A stretch of 64,000 nt of DNA from Cellvibrio sp. OA-2007 (GTDB taxonomy: Bacteria > Pseudomonadota > Gammaproteobacteria > Pseudomonadales > Cellvibrionaceae): positions 62,001-126,000 of the forward strand of contig NZ_BBUL01000089.1 in NCBI RefSeq assembly GCF_000953825.1, given 5' to 3'. Below are positions 44,950-53,336 of the stretch, piece after piece. The stretch's first letter is position 1, and every line of letters begins with the position of its first letter. The notes below the pieces were generated by a model that was not told where the DNA came from, did no database searches, and saw nothing but the letters and a program-made list of their open reading frames with translations. Both the position numbers and the translations under genes were made by a program.

Positions 44950-46149
44950 ATGCAAGAAACCTGGCGCTGGTTTGGCCCCAACGACTCCATCTCGTTAGAG
45001 AAAATTATTCAAGCCGGTGCGTCCGGCATTGTCAGCTCATTGCATGAGATTCCAACTGGCGAAGCTTGGCCATTGGACGCTATTCAAGCGCGCAAAAAAA
45101 TCATTGAAGATGCGGGTCTTGAGTGGTCAGTGATCGAAAGTATTCCGATGCACAATGACATCAAAACCCGCACCCGCAATTTCCAGCGCTATATCGACAA
45201 TTACAAAGAATCGATTCTCAATGCGGGCAAAGCGGGCGTTAAAGTGGTGTGCTACAACTTTATGCCAGTGGTGGATTGGACGCGCACCAACCTCATGTAT
45301 TTGCTGCCCAATGCCAGCCACGCACTGCGTTTTGAGATGACTGACTTTGCCGCTTACGATGTCTACCTGCTACAACGCGCAGGTGCAGAGGCAGATTATT
45401 CGCCACAGGTTATGGCGCGCGCTAAAGAGCGCTTTGATGCCATGAGCGATGAAGAAAAAATCTTGCTGGAAAAAAATATTATTGCCGGTTTGCCCGGCGG
45501 TGAAGGTTCTTACACGCGCGATACTATACGCGCCGCCATCCAACAATTTATCGACCTCGGTACCGAGGGCATGCGCGAACACCTGTTCCAATTTTTACGC
45601 GAAATTATTCCGGTGGCCGAAAGTGTCGGCGTGAAAATGTGTATTCACCCGGATGATCCGCCGTTCTCTCTCTTCGGCTTGCCACGCGTAGTCTCTACCG
45701 CTGATGACGCGCGTAAAATTTTGCAAGCAGTGCCCAGTGAGTCCAACGGTTTAACCCTCTGCGCTGGCTCCTATGGAGCACGTGGTGATAATGACCTAGT
45801 TGCTATGGCCAATGAATTTGGCCCGCGCATTTACTTCGTGCACTTGCGCAATGTCACTCGTGAAGAAGATGGTTCGTTTTTCGAAGCGGAACATTTGAAT
45901 GGCGATAACGATATGGTTGGTCTAGTGAATGCTTTGCTGTGTGAAGAACGCCGTCGTAACAAAGCAGGTGAAAGTAATTTTTGCATTCCCATGCGCCCCG
46001 ATCATGGCCATTTAATGGGTGATGAAATAGGCAAAGCCGATGTTAAACCAGGTTACTCCTATGCAGGCCGCATGAAAGGTTTGGCAGAGTTGCGCGGTGT
46101 TATCCACACACTGGAAACCTTGCAAAAAAGAAACTCTCTGGCCCTGTAA
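44950..46149 (+). CDS. uxuA: Mannonate dehydratase
   Basis: UxuA dehydrates D-mannonate to 2-keto-3-deoxygluconate in glucuronate breakdown. It has 399 residues, close to the E. coli enzyme. The N-terminus MQETWRWFGPNDSISLEKIIQAGASGIVSSLHEIP is diagnostic. The metal-site region follows: MCIHPDDPPFSLFGLPRVVST (~234-254), NGLTLCAGSYGARGDNDL (~270), YFVHLRNV and MRPDHGHLMGDE near the C-terminus. It acts after a UxuB-type reductase (60592-62079) and before KdgK (62326-63267), all in this window. An AGGGTAGG site precedes the ATG. Confidence 0.97.
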   Translation: MQETWRWFGPNDSISLEKIIQAGASGIVSSLHEIPTGEAWPLDAIQARKKIIEDAGLEWSVIESIPMHNDIKTRTRNFQRYIDNYKESILNAGKAGVKVVCYNFMPVVDWTRTNLMYLLPNASHALRFEMTDFAAYDVYLLQRAGAEADYSPQVMARAKERFDAMSDEEKILLEKNIIAGLPGGEGSYTRDTIRAAIQQFIDLGTEGMREHLFQFLREIIPVAESVGVKMCIHPDDPPFSLFGLPRVVSTADDARKILQAVPSESNGLTLCAGSYGARGDNDLVAMANEFGPRIYFVHLRNVTREEDGSFFEAEHLNGDNDMVGLVNALLCEERRRNKAGESNFCIPMRPDHGHLMGDEIGKADVKPGYSYAGRMKGLAELRGVIHTLETLQKRNSLAL

Positions 46150-46179
46150 CGGTAAAAGCGGTCTTGTTCCACCAATAGA

Positions 46180-46207
46180 AAGCCCCGCCATTGCGCGGGG
46201 TTTTTTT
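46180..46207 (+). terminator. Terminator after uxuA
   Basis: The stem CCCCGC-CATTGC-GCGGGG is followed by seven T residues on the plus strand. Confidence 0.92.
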
Positions 46208-46233
46208 GTTACATTTTCAATTGCAAATCAAAT

Positions 46234-47397
46234 TTATTGCGCGCGAATTTTTAGAAACTTACAACCATTCGATGGCTCAATTTTTACTTTAGTGCCGGTG
46301 ATATTGGTTGCCGCCTCATAGTTATCCGGCACATTCAACACACCACTACCATCGATAGAAATGACATTCCCTCTGAAATCACATGCACTATTAGCATCGC
46401 TATCCCACACCGCCAGAGTTTTTCCGGCAAGGCTTGCATCAAATTGCACGCAGTTGGTATTGGTGATATTAACTTCGTGAGCTGTACCCGTCGTTAAGGC
46501 CAAACACTGGCTACTGGTCGCACTTGAGCTGGAACTCGAACTACTCGTTGAACCTACTTGCCCGCTCATGCCGATGGATTTAGTGGAGACAATAAAATCA
46601 TCAAAGCTGGCGTATACATCTTTTTTCGGTTGCCATTGAGCCTGTGGTGCACTTGAACCGCCAAAGAAAGTAGAGAAAAACAAGTGATTAATTTTGGTAG
46701 CGCTTTGGCCTGCAGCACGCACACCAGAGTTATCGGAATCGTCACACACCAATTGACCGTCCAACCAACCTTGTAAAACTCCGTCACGCTTGCCAGGTGA
46801 GTTTAATTTTTGCCGAATTTCAATGTGATGCCATTTACCGGTAGTCACACTCGCGTGGTAGCCTGCGGTGTCCCAAAATACACGATAAGGTTCAGCACCA
46901 CTGCTGTTGTTGATTTGGTAACCGTGTAGATAAAATTCCAACTTGCCGTTTTCACGCCACATCAAACGAGTACTAAACCCGCTGCTGCCATAGGGAAAAT
47001 CGGTACTACCACCCAAGCCAGGTAATTTACCGCCTTTAACAAAATCAAAACCGTTTTCAAATTTAACCCAATAAGACATATAAAGCTCATCGCCACGGTA
47101 GCCAATATCGGTTTCCCAGGTGGCACCGCTCGGTGTAGATTGATTACCAAAGGCAGGGTATTTGATTGTCGCCGCCTTGCCTGTGTGGCCACCGGCAATT
47201 ATTTTTACTCGCCCATCATCTGGGCCCTTGGCGTAGCGTGTACTCCAGCTTGTTTTTATATCTTGATCACTAGCATTACCGAGCGCCAAACCTTCAAACC
47301 CATTGGAATAAATAACCTGCGCGCTTACCAGACTTGCAGTAGAAAATAACACGCCAAGCATGACGGAAATACTGTTGCTGAAATAGCTATTTTTCAT
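46234..47397 (-). CDS. Secreted PL14-like polysaccharide lyase with shared C-terminal module
   Basis: The 387-residue protein starts at ATG 47397, which has a GAGAGGG site; the frame is open 17 codons further upstream without family sequence. A signal peptide ends at ASLVSAQ. The catalytic jelly roll (~30-260) has YRGDELYMSYWVKFENGFDF, KGGKLPGLGG, LMWRENGKLEFYLHGYQ and GKWHHIEIRQKLN, typical of the PL14 domain (alginate or glucuronan lyases). A serine run (~270-290) links to the C-terminal module (residues 298-387), which has Cys at TNCVQF, WDSD and CDFRG. This copy is the most diverged of five and ends in KIRAQ. It is the last of six co-directional secreted-enzyme genes. Confidence 0.85.
   Translation of the reverse strand: MKNSYFSNSISVMLGVLFSTASLVSAQVIYSNGFEGLALGNASDQDIKTSWSTRYAKGPDDGRVKIIAGGHTGKAATIKYPAFGNQSTPSGATWETDIGYRGDELYMSYWVKFENGFDFVKGGKLPGLGGSTDFPYGSSGFSTRLMWRENGKLEFYLHGYQINNSSGAEPYRVFWDTAGYHASVTTGKWHHIEIRQKLNSPGKRDGVLQGWLDGQLVCDDSDNSGVRAAGQSATKINHLFFSTFFGGSSAPQAQWQPKKDVYASFDDFIVSTKSIGMSGQVGSTSSSSSSSSATSSQCLALTTGTAHEVNITNTNCVQFDASLAGKTLAVWDSDANSACDFRGNVISIDGSGVLNVPDNYEAATNITGTKVKIEPSNGCKFLKIRAQ
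46237..46506 (-). other. C-terminal four-Cys module, copy 1 (PL14-like protein)
   Basis: This ~90-residue domain is shared with four other enzymes in the cluster. Key residues are C...NCVQF...LAVWDSD...CDFRG...GSG...GCKFLKIRAQ. The first Cys context (CLALTTG) differs from the usual CASYI. Confidence 0.75.
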
Positions 47398-47464
47398 TGT
47401 TACCCTCTCAGAATAGATTAGAACTACCTGACCACAGCCGAGATTCAAGTAGTTCTATTTATGA

Positions 47465-50056
47465 TTAATAGATTCTAACTTTAATGAATTTGCATGAGTT
47501 ACCAGTTGCGTTAATCAATTTTATATCCGTTCCCTTCAATGAATTAGTCGAAACATAGTTCTCGGTAATGGTAATAAAACCTGAACCGGCAACCTCTGTA
47601 GCCGCGCCGCGAAAATCACAGTCATTTTGGTCGCTATCCCACAACTGCAATGTTTTACCTGACAAATTTTGAGCAAAACGCAAACATGAATCTTTTGTTA
47701 ATGCCACCTCGGTGCGCACATTAAATGGAATGTTAATAAATGATGCACAATGATTAGCGGATGGCGCAGAACTATTGCTAACACTAGACGCGGGAGCAGA
47801 TGACAAGGGGGCCTTAACATTGACTGAGCGCGTGTCGGATGTTACTTGGGTACCGTCCTGCGCAATCAACAGAGCATCAATGACATAGCTACCCGTTTGT
47901 GTCGGTATCCATTCAACAGAGTAAGGCGCATCACTGTCTTGTTTTAAAAATTGTCCGTTAACACGGAAAACAATTCTATTGATACCTATTAAGTTGGTAA
48001 AAGCATTTGCAGTTAAGGTTACCGGATTGTTTAATTGAAGCTGGCTGTTATTCACAGGCGTACTCATTGATACAGATAACTGCGGCGCAACCACACTCAC
48101 TGTACGTGAATCAGATATCAGCCGGGTGCCATCATTGGTAATTAACACTGAGTCAATCGTATAGCTACCAGCTTGCTCTGGACGCCATTGCGCACTGTAA
48201 GGCGCCGAACTATCTTGTGACAAATATTGTCCATTGATACGAAAGTTAACCTGAGCAATATTGTTTTTACTACTAGAGGCGTTTGCAGTCAAAGTAACAT
48301 CCTGCCCCAACACAAACTGACTATTGTTGCTTGGTGAACTTATGGCAATCGAAAGAATCGGGGCGGTGACTGCAACTGATTTTGTGTAACATTTTTTTGC
48401 TGTTTTGGGTGAAGGATCACCAAAGGTTATATTATTGCATGTGACGTCACTGGTCTGCTCATAGAGATAATTGAAAAGGCCTTTTGCACCATAGGCAACA
48501 TTCATAACACCAGAGACTTTTACTGTTTCATTTTCATTAGCCGCAAATGAATAGCCTTCTGGGGCTTGATCAATGTCGCCCAATCCTAAATCAATAATCT
48601 GTACATGCAAGGGTAATTTTGTGCTATCGCCTTTATCTTGCAAATAGTAGTACACCTTACCCTGATGAATTGTTAATACTCCATGATCAAATTGAGGCCC
48701 TTTGGTATCTTCATAAACAGTGTTGAAATTATTAGTGCCCCCCTTTCCTTTTTCGATAAAAGGTCTTCCGTTTTTTAGTCCGATCAGATAAACACTGTCT
48801 CCATAGGTATAAAGATTATGCCCGCCTGTAAATTCTGTAGTGTGGATAAAATCTGAAGCGCCTGCTGGCTTATAAGAATGTAAGTTTTTAGTTACATTAA
48901 ACTCTTTGTCTTTGACAGTGCTAACAATATGAACATCGCCATTTTCAGTCACTGTAAAATCAAAGCCGCCAACAATATAGACCTGATTAGGTTTTGTAGT
49001 TTTAACCAAATCACCTGGTTCATATATTTTTAATGGTTGAGGATTTGCAAACGGAATGGTAATCCCTTGGCCTTTATGGTTTTTCCATTGGGTCTTGCCT
49101 GATTGGTCATCAGAGTAAGCGTAATAAATTCCATTTTGATATTCGAATTTATCATTGTTATCTGCGCTGCGAACTTGAAATGCGGTACGTAATTTTCCAT
49201 TGACGTATTTCATTTCACCGTAAAGACCCCAGTTGTGCTCTGGTCCACCTGGTTTTTGGCTAGAATTAATATGGTTAAATTGGGTCATATTTGCCCATTT
49301 TCCGGTTGCCGAGTTGTAGCTGGTAAACACATAGCCACCATTATTATTTCCACCCGTTCGCATGAAAAATAATAAATCGTTATTTTCATTCAAAAAAAAT
49401 GTTGGATAGGTTAGATCTGAGAATTGACTGGGATCATTCTGACCATTCAAGTTATTGTGGCCATAATCATTGGGTTCATCTGCGACAAATATATCTAAGG
49501 TAAAATCTTTATCTGAAACTGTCGCCGCATTAGTTTTGGTATAAGCGTAACGGAAATAGTCATTATTAAACTGCGAATTACTGTATGAGTGCATATCATA
49601 CAGAATATGAATTTTTCCATCTTTTGGTGATATGCCCACCGCAGCAGTATTGTGCGATTCACCAATCCACGACTGACCGTTGTAACCGGTATGTCTATGG
49701 GGGAACTCAATAGTTTTTACTACACCAGTTTTAGTATTGTAGCGCGACAACATTAAGTTCCGCTCACCCTTACCGCCCTTATACCAAGTTGTAAAAATAA
49801 AATCCTCATGAACTTTAATCGCATCGCCATGCGCAGAAATAGACCTACCAAATGCATAATCCATGACATTGGGGTTGTTTTGATTGGGAGAATCGCTCTT
49901 GCGTTGAATACCATTAAAGTAAAGACCAACATCACTGACTTTGTATTGCTGCTCAAAAGTTACTGCAGCGTTTACCTCTGTCAATGAAAAAAACATCGCA
50001 ATCAATGTCAGCATAGAAAGCCATCGATTTGGAAAAATCTTCGTTTGTATTGTCAT
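47465..50056 (-). CDS. BNR-type beta-propeller lyase-like enzyme with two Ig domains and C-terminal module
   Basis: This 863-residue secreted protein has a signal peptide ending FSLTEVNAA (~31). Residues ~32-510 form a BNR_4-type propeller (SWIGESHNTAAVGISPKDGKIHILYDMHSY near 135, then GGNNNGGYVFTSYN, PGGPEHNWGLYGEMKYVNGKLRTAFQ), the fold seen in ulvan lyases of PL24/PL25. The conserved His and Tyr in these blocks suit a lyase, but family and substrate are uncertain. Two tandem Ig-like domains (~565-656 and ~657-748) share the motif NGQ(Y/F)L(S/K)QDS(S/D)APYS. A serine linker and the C-terminal four-Cys module (770-863) follow. An RBS, GAGGAAA, precedes the ATG. Confidence 0.8.
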   Translation of the reverse strand: MTIQTKIFPNRWLSMLTLIAMFFSLTEVNAAVTFEQQYKVSDVGLYFNGIQRKSDSPNQNNPNVMDYAFGRSISAHGDAIKVHEDFIFTTWYKGGKGERNLMLSRYNTKTGVVKTIEFPHRHTGYNGQSWIGESHNTAAVGISPKDGKIHILYDMHSYSNSQFNNDYFRYAYTKTNAATVSDKDFTLDIFVADEPNDYGHNNLNGQNDPSQFSDLTYPTFFLNENNDLLFFMRTGGNNNGGYVFTSYNSATGKWANMTQFNHINSSQKPGGPEHNWGLYGEMKYVNGKLRTAFQVRSADNNDKFEYQNGIYYAYSDDQSGKTQWKNHKGQGITIPFANPQPLKIYEPGDLVKTTKPNQVYIVGGFDFTVTENGDVHIVSTVKDKEFNVTKNLHSYKPAGASDFIHTTEFTGGHNLYTYGDSVYLIGLKNGRPFIEKGKGGTNNFNTVYEDTKGPQFDHGVLTIHQGKVYYYLQDKGDSTKLPLHVQIIDLGLGDIDQAPEGYSFAANENETVKVSGVMNVAYGAKGLFNYLYEQTSDVTCNNITFGDPSPKTAKKCYTKSVAVTAPILSIAISSPSNNSQFVLGQDVTLTANASSSKNNIAQVNFRINGQYLSQDSSAPYSAQWRPEQAGSYTIDSVLITNDGTRLISDSRTVSVVAPQLSVSMSTPVNNSQLQLNNPVTLTANAFTNLIGINRIVFRVNGQFLKQDSDAPYSVEWIPTQTGSYVIDALLIAQDGTQVTSDTRSVNVKAPLSSAPASSVSNSSAPSANHCASFINIPFNVRTEVALTKDSCLRFAQNLSGKTLQLWDSDQNDCDFRGAATEVAGSGFITITENYVSTNSLKGTDIKLINATGNSCKFIKVRIY
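47468..47749 (-). other. C-terminal four-Cys module, copy 2 (BNR protein)
   Basis: This 94-residue module starts CASFINIPFNVRTEV and contains SCLRF, LQLWDSDQNDCDFRG, GSGFITITENY and SCKFIKVRIY. It is clearly homologous to the copies at the ends of the GH5 and both beta-helix proteins. Confidence 0.85.
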
Positions 50057-50161
50057 AATTTCCTCTATTCATTTTAATAAGCTAACAAAACCCAAGTGAA
50101 CGGCAGAGTTCATCTACTAAGCAGCAGAAATTGCTAAAGGTTATTTTTTAAAATTGAAAAA

Positions 50162-50189
50162 TCTGGGGCGCTTAACGCCCCAGAAAAAA
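50162..50189 (-). terminator. Terminator after the CBM2 protein gene
   Basis: TCTGGGGCG-CTTAA-CGCCCCAGA is a 9-bp perfect stem just past the stop codon at 50202, with flanking A/T runs. It separates the three upstream enzyme genes plus this one from the BNR and PL14 genes. Confidence 0.85.
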
Positions 50190-50201
50190 CGCCACCACAA
50201 G

Positions 50202-51767
50202 TTAATTGAACTTTGCGCCAGTGACATACAGAGTAGTGGTACCGTCATGTTTATCGTCATCAGCTTCTTGACGATAAAGACCCCAGCGCCAACCATAAAC
50301 AGAAGCATTACTTTCTAATGTAGGTTGAGGATGATCTTCTGCAATAACTCGTGTGCAGTTGTACCACACCTCGAATTTAAACCCGTTTGATCTAACCCGT
50401 AAGTTAAAGGGCTTACGCATCATGCCGGTATCGAGCTCAATGGTTCCTTTTCCTCTACGAGCAATTTCAAGTGAACCATCTACAGCGATAAGCCCCTGAA
50501 TAATAAAGTTACTGGCATCATTGGTTTTTATTTGAAATATCGCGTATCGCTGCGCTTTATCCCAACCACTCAAATAATAATTTGCACTAAATTCATGCCA
50601 GGTAGACCCATTTGCACTGCGAGTCCAAGGCGTTGCATAAGCTTCTACCCGTGGGCGTAATATTGACGAGGTAGTATTTTGATTGCCTTCATGCAATTGA
50701 AAGCGCTGGGTATTTCCACTTTCGGTGTACCACTCAGCAAAATCAGGGAAATCAGGGCGCTCAATCGATTTATCTAAAATGGTGTGAATTTTAATGTTTT
50801 GCGGAATACCATTATCTGCATTGCTGCAGCTAGATGGAGGCTGAGGAACATCACTATTGCTTTTGGCTAGATCAATGTAATCAATGTTGGTTGCACCATC
50901 GACAAACTCGACCGTTAATCGCGTATTGGAAGCAATATTTATACTGCTAATTTTTAATAATTCCCAACTGCTCCAACCGCCGCCACTAGTCGTAACCGTG
51001 CCCAATAATTTTCCATCGGCCAGTAGTTTAATGCGTTTTCCGGCATCGCGACTGGCCACTCGTAAACTCACATCGTAGCGCCCATCAGCATTGCCGATTG
51101 CATAGTCCAAGGTTTCTCCAGCACTGGTCCAGCCAACCAAACAACCGTCCGCATTAGCGGCAACATCAACATCTAAACCGTAATAAGTACATGCAAAAGG
51201 ATCAGGATTGGAATTCCCTGGGCTTAAATCATAAGCGTTGTTGTATTTTTCTGCTTCAATACGACCAGGCAGATTAAACCGGCCGGTATAACCAGTGGGT
51301 GCAAGGCTTGATCGAGAGCTGCTCGATAGTGCCACACTGGATTTGGAACTACTGGAAGGTGCCACGCTGGATTTGGAACTGGAACTGGTAGCTGTTGCGC
51401 CGCACACGCCACCACTTAGAATTGGCGTTTCTACTGCACCACCATTTTTAAGACCTTTGTACCCAAAAGAAACTGAACCGCCTGCTGCAATATTGCTGTT
51501 GTAGCTGACATTTGTCGCGGTGTATGGATTACTGCCTGTAATTGTGGCGCTATAAAAACTCGCAATGGTGTTGGTTGCATACTTAATAGATAGCGACCAA
51601 CCATTAATATTTGTTGCGCCATTATTGGTAATAGTCACTGTCGCGTTGTAACCGCTCGACCATTCTTTATCAACTGTGTAGCTACAAATTGCCGCAGAAG
51701 CTTGCACAGATGAAAAACTCAAAAGAGATAACACAGAAAAAAATACTGCCTTGTATAGTTTAAGCAT
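50202..51767 (-). CDS. CBM2 - CBM6/35 - jelly-roll lyase-like enzyme
   Basis: This 521-residue secreted protein has a signal peptide to ~26 (SSVQASAA). Residues ~27-125 are a CBM2 (CSYTVDKEWSSGYNATVTITN ... GWSLSIKYA), usually cellulose-binding. A serine linker (~128-160) has two near-identical units. Residues ~163-305 are a CBM6/CBM35-type module (GRIEAEKYNNAYDLS ... GWTSAGETLDYAI ... DGATNIDYIDLAKS). Residues ~315-521 are a jelly-roll domain (FQLHEGNQNTTSSILRPRVEAY ... NLRVRSNGFKFEVWYNCTRV) resembling small lyases, perhaps PL20 glucuronan lyase, which is uncertain. It is the only one of the six clustered enzymes without the four-Cys C-terminal module, and the only one with known CBMs. Confidence 0.75.
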   Translation of the reverse strand: MLKLYKAVFFSVLSLLSFSSVQASAAICSYTVDKEWSSGYNATVTITNNGATNINGWSLSIKYATNTIASFYSATITGSNPYTATNVSYNSNIAAGGSVSFGYKGLKNGGAVETPILSGGVCGATATSSSSKSSVAPSSSSKSSVALSSSSRSSLAPTGYTGRFNLPGRIEAEKYNNAYDLSPGNSNPDPFACTYYGLDVDVAANADGCLVGWTSAGETLDYAIGNADGRYDVSLRVASRDAGKRIKLLADGKLLGTVTTSGGGWSSWELLKISSINIASNTRLTVEFVDGATNIDYIDLAKSNSDVPQPPSSCSNADNGIPQNIKIHTILDKSIERPDFPDFAEWYTESGNTQRFQLHEGNQNTTSSILRPRVEAYATPWTRSANGSTWHEFSANYYLSGWDKAQRYAIFQIKTNDASNFIIQGLIAVDGSLEIARRGKGTIELDTGMMRKPFNLRVRSNGFKFEVWYNCTRVIAEDHPQPTLESNASVYGWRWGLYRQEADDDKHDGTTTLYVTGAKFN

Positions 51768-51886
51768 AAAATTTTCCTCGCAACGTTATTGGGCATGTGA
51801 ATTGATCGCGCAATCTAACCAAGCACCCAACAAAAACAGCGCTGTCAAATACTTGGTTATTACTGACCAGCAGGAATTTTTTCGTA

Positions 51887-53275
51887 TTAATAGGCGCGTA
51901 CTTTTACATACTTGCAGGAATTTCCGGCCGCGTTAGTCAACTTAATATCAGTGCCAGTAAAACCAGTGCCCGATACATAGTTTGAAGTGATGCTCAAACT
52001 ACCTGATCCACCAACCGCAGTTGCGGTACCGCGATAATCGCAAGATGTATTGGTATCGCTATCCCAAACTTGTAAGGTTTTACCGCTCAGGTTTTGACTA
52101 AAGCGTAAGCAAGCACCAGCAGACAAAGTCACTTCAGTGCGCGTATCAAATGCAACAGGAATATAACTTGCACAGCTCCCTGTTGCTGGTGCTGAAGATG
52201 AGCTTGAACTGCGCACAGAGCTTTGTGCTGAACTAGGAGTCGAGCTGCGTACCGAGCTTGCAACAGAGGATGAACTACGCGAAGAAGTAGTTCCTGCCAC
52301 TGGCCAATTGCTGATGATATTTTTTGCTAATGCACCTGAAGCAGTTAATTGGTTAGATGGCCAACTGCCATTAGCACTTGCGCCGGGAACTAACGCAGAT
52401 GCGCCTTCAGATTTATCATTCAATGCCCAGTTTGCATTGCTGATTTTATTGTCTTTCATAAACTGCACCCAGGCATTGGTTTCGCTATTTGCGACACTGC
52501 CATTGCCATCGGCATTTACTGAACCCCATTCAGTCACAAATAATGCAATGCCATTATTTAATGCTGTCTGTGCTTTATCGCGTAAATATTGCGTGTGAGT
52601 ACCGGCGTAAAAATGCAAGGTGTAAGCAATATTGCTGTAGCCGGTAATCGGGTCACGGGATGCAACATCGACATCCTGAGACCAGGTTGGGCTGCCCACA
52701 ATAATTAAATTATCTGGATCAATACGGCGAATAGCGGCAATAACACGTTCAGCATAGGGCTTTACCTTTCCTGCCCAGGTCACATCATTTTTGGGCTCGT
52801 TAAATATCTCGTAAATCACGTGATTTTTATTGCCATAGGTGCGCGCCATATCTTCAAAAAAAGCAATAGCTTGCGCTTCATAGTTATGTGCGTAGTGCGA
52901 GTGCCAATCAATAATCACATACATGTCATTGGCGATAGCAGCATCCACCACGGTTTTTACTCGGGTTTTGTTCGACGCATCAGAAATATATCCGCCGTTT
53001 TCTTCAACCCCCATAGCGGCGCGAACCAGTGTGGCATTCCAGTCGTTTTTCAGCCACGCAATAGCATTAGCGTTGTAATACTTTTCGCCACCCCAGCCTG
53101 TGTTGCTCCAGAATAAACTCATCCCGGAAAAACTGGCGACCTGACCATTTGCCAAAATTTTTGTGCCGCTCACCGACAAGGGCGCAACATCAGCATTTAC
53201 CGAACCCACAAAACCACCGAATAACATCGCCGATACTAAACATGCACTGCGAGCTTTGCTCATAATTGTTTTCAT
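51887..53275 (-). CDS. GH5 endo-beta-1,4-glucanase (GH5_2-like) with shared C-terminal module
   Basis: The 462-residue secreted enzyme has a signal peptide ending FVGSVNA (~28). The GH5 TIM barrel covers ~35-330. The acid/base Glu is in [16 protein letters not shown] (~160) and the nucleophile in [15 protein letters not shown] (~248); the His/Trp in [12 protein letters not shown] also fits. This subgroup normally cuts cellulose or related beta-1,4-glucans. A serine linker ([21 protein letters not shown]) leads to the four-Cys module (~368-462). A cellulase amid lyases suggests attack on a composite cell wall rather than one purified polymer. Confidence 0.9.
   Translation of the reverse strand: MKTIMSKARSACLVSAMLFGGFVGSVNADVAPLSVSGTKILANGQVASFSGMSLFWSNTGWGGEKYYNANAIAWLKNDWNATLVRAAMGVEENGGYISDASNKTRVKTVVDAAIANDMYVIIDWHSHYAHNYEAQAIAFFEDMARTYGNKNHVIYEIFNEPKNDVTWAGKVKPYAERVIAAIRRIDPDNLIIVGSPTWSQDVDVASRDPITGYSNIAYTLHFYAGTHTQYLRDKAQTALNNGIALFVTEWGSVNADGNGSVANSETNAWVQFMKDNKISNANWALNDKSEGASALVPGASANGSWPSNQLTASGALAKNIISNWPVAGTTSSRSSSSVASSVRSSTPSSAQSSVRSSSSSSAPATGSCASYIPVAFDTRTEVTLSAGACLRFSQNLSGKTLQVWDSDTNTSCDYRGTATAVGGSGSLSITSNYVSGTGFTGTDIKLTNAAGNSCKYVKVRAY
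51890..52174 (-). other. C-terminal four-Cys module, copy 3 (GH5)
   Basis: This 95-residue module contains [52 protein letters not shown] and [10 protein letters not shown]. It is closest to copies 2, 4 and 5. Confidence 0.85.
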
Positions 53276-53336
53276 TTTTTACTCTCCTGCGAGAAAAATT
53301 ATTCTTAGTAACATTCATGACTCAACTAAGAGCCTA

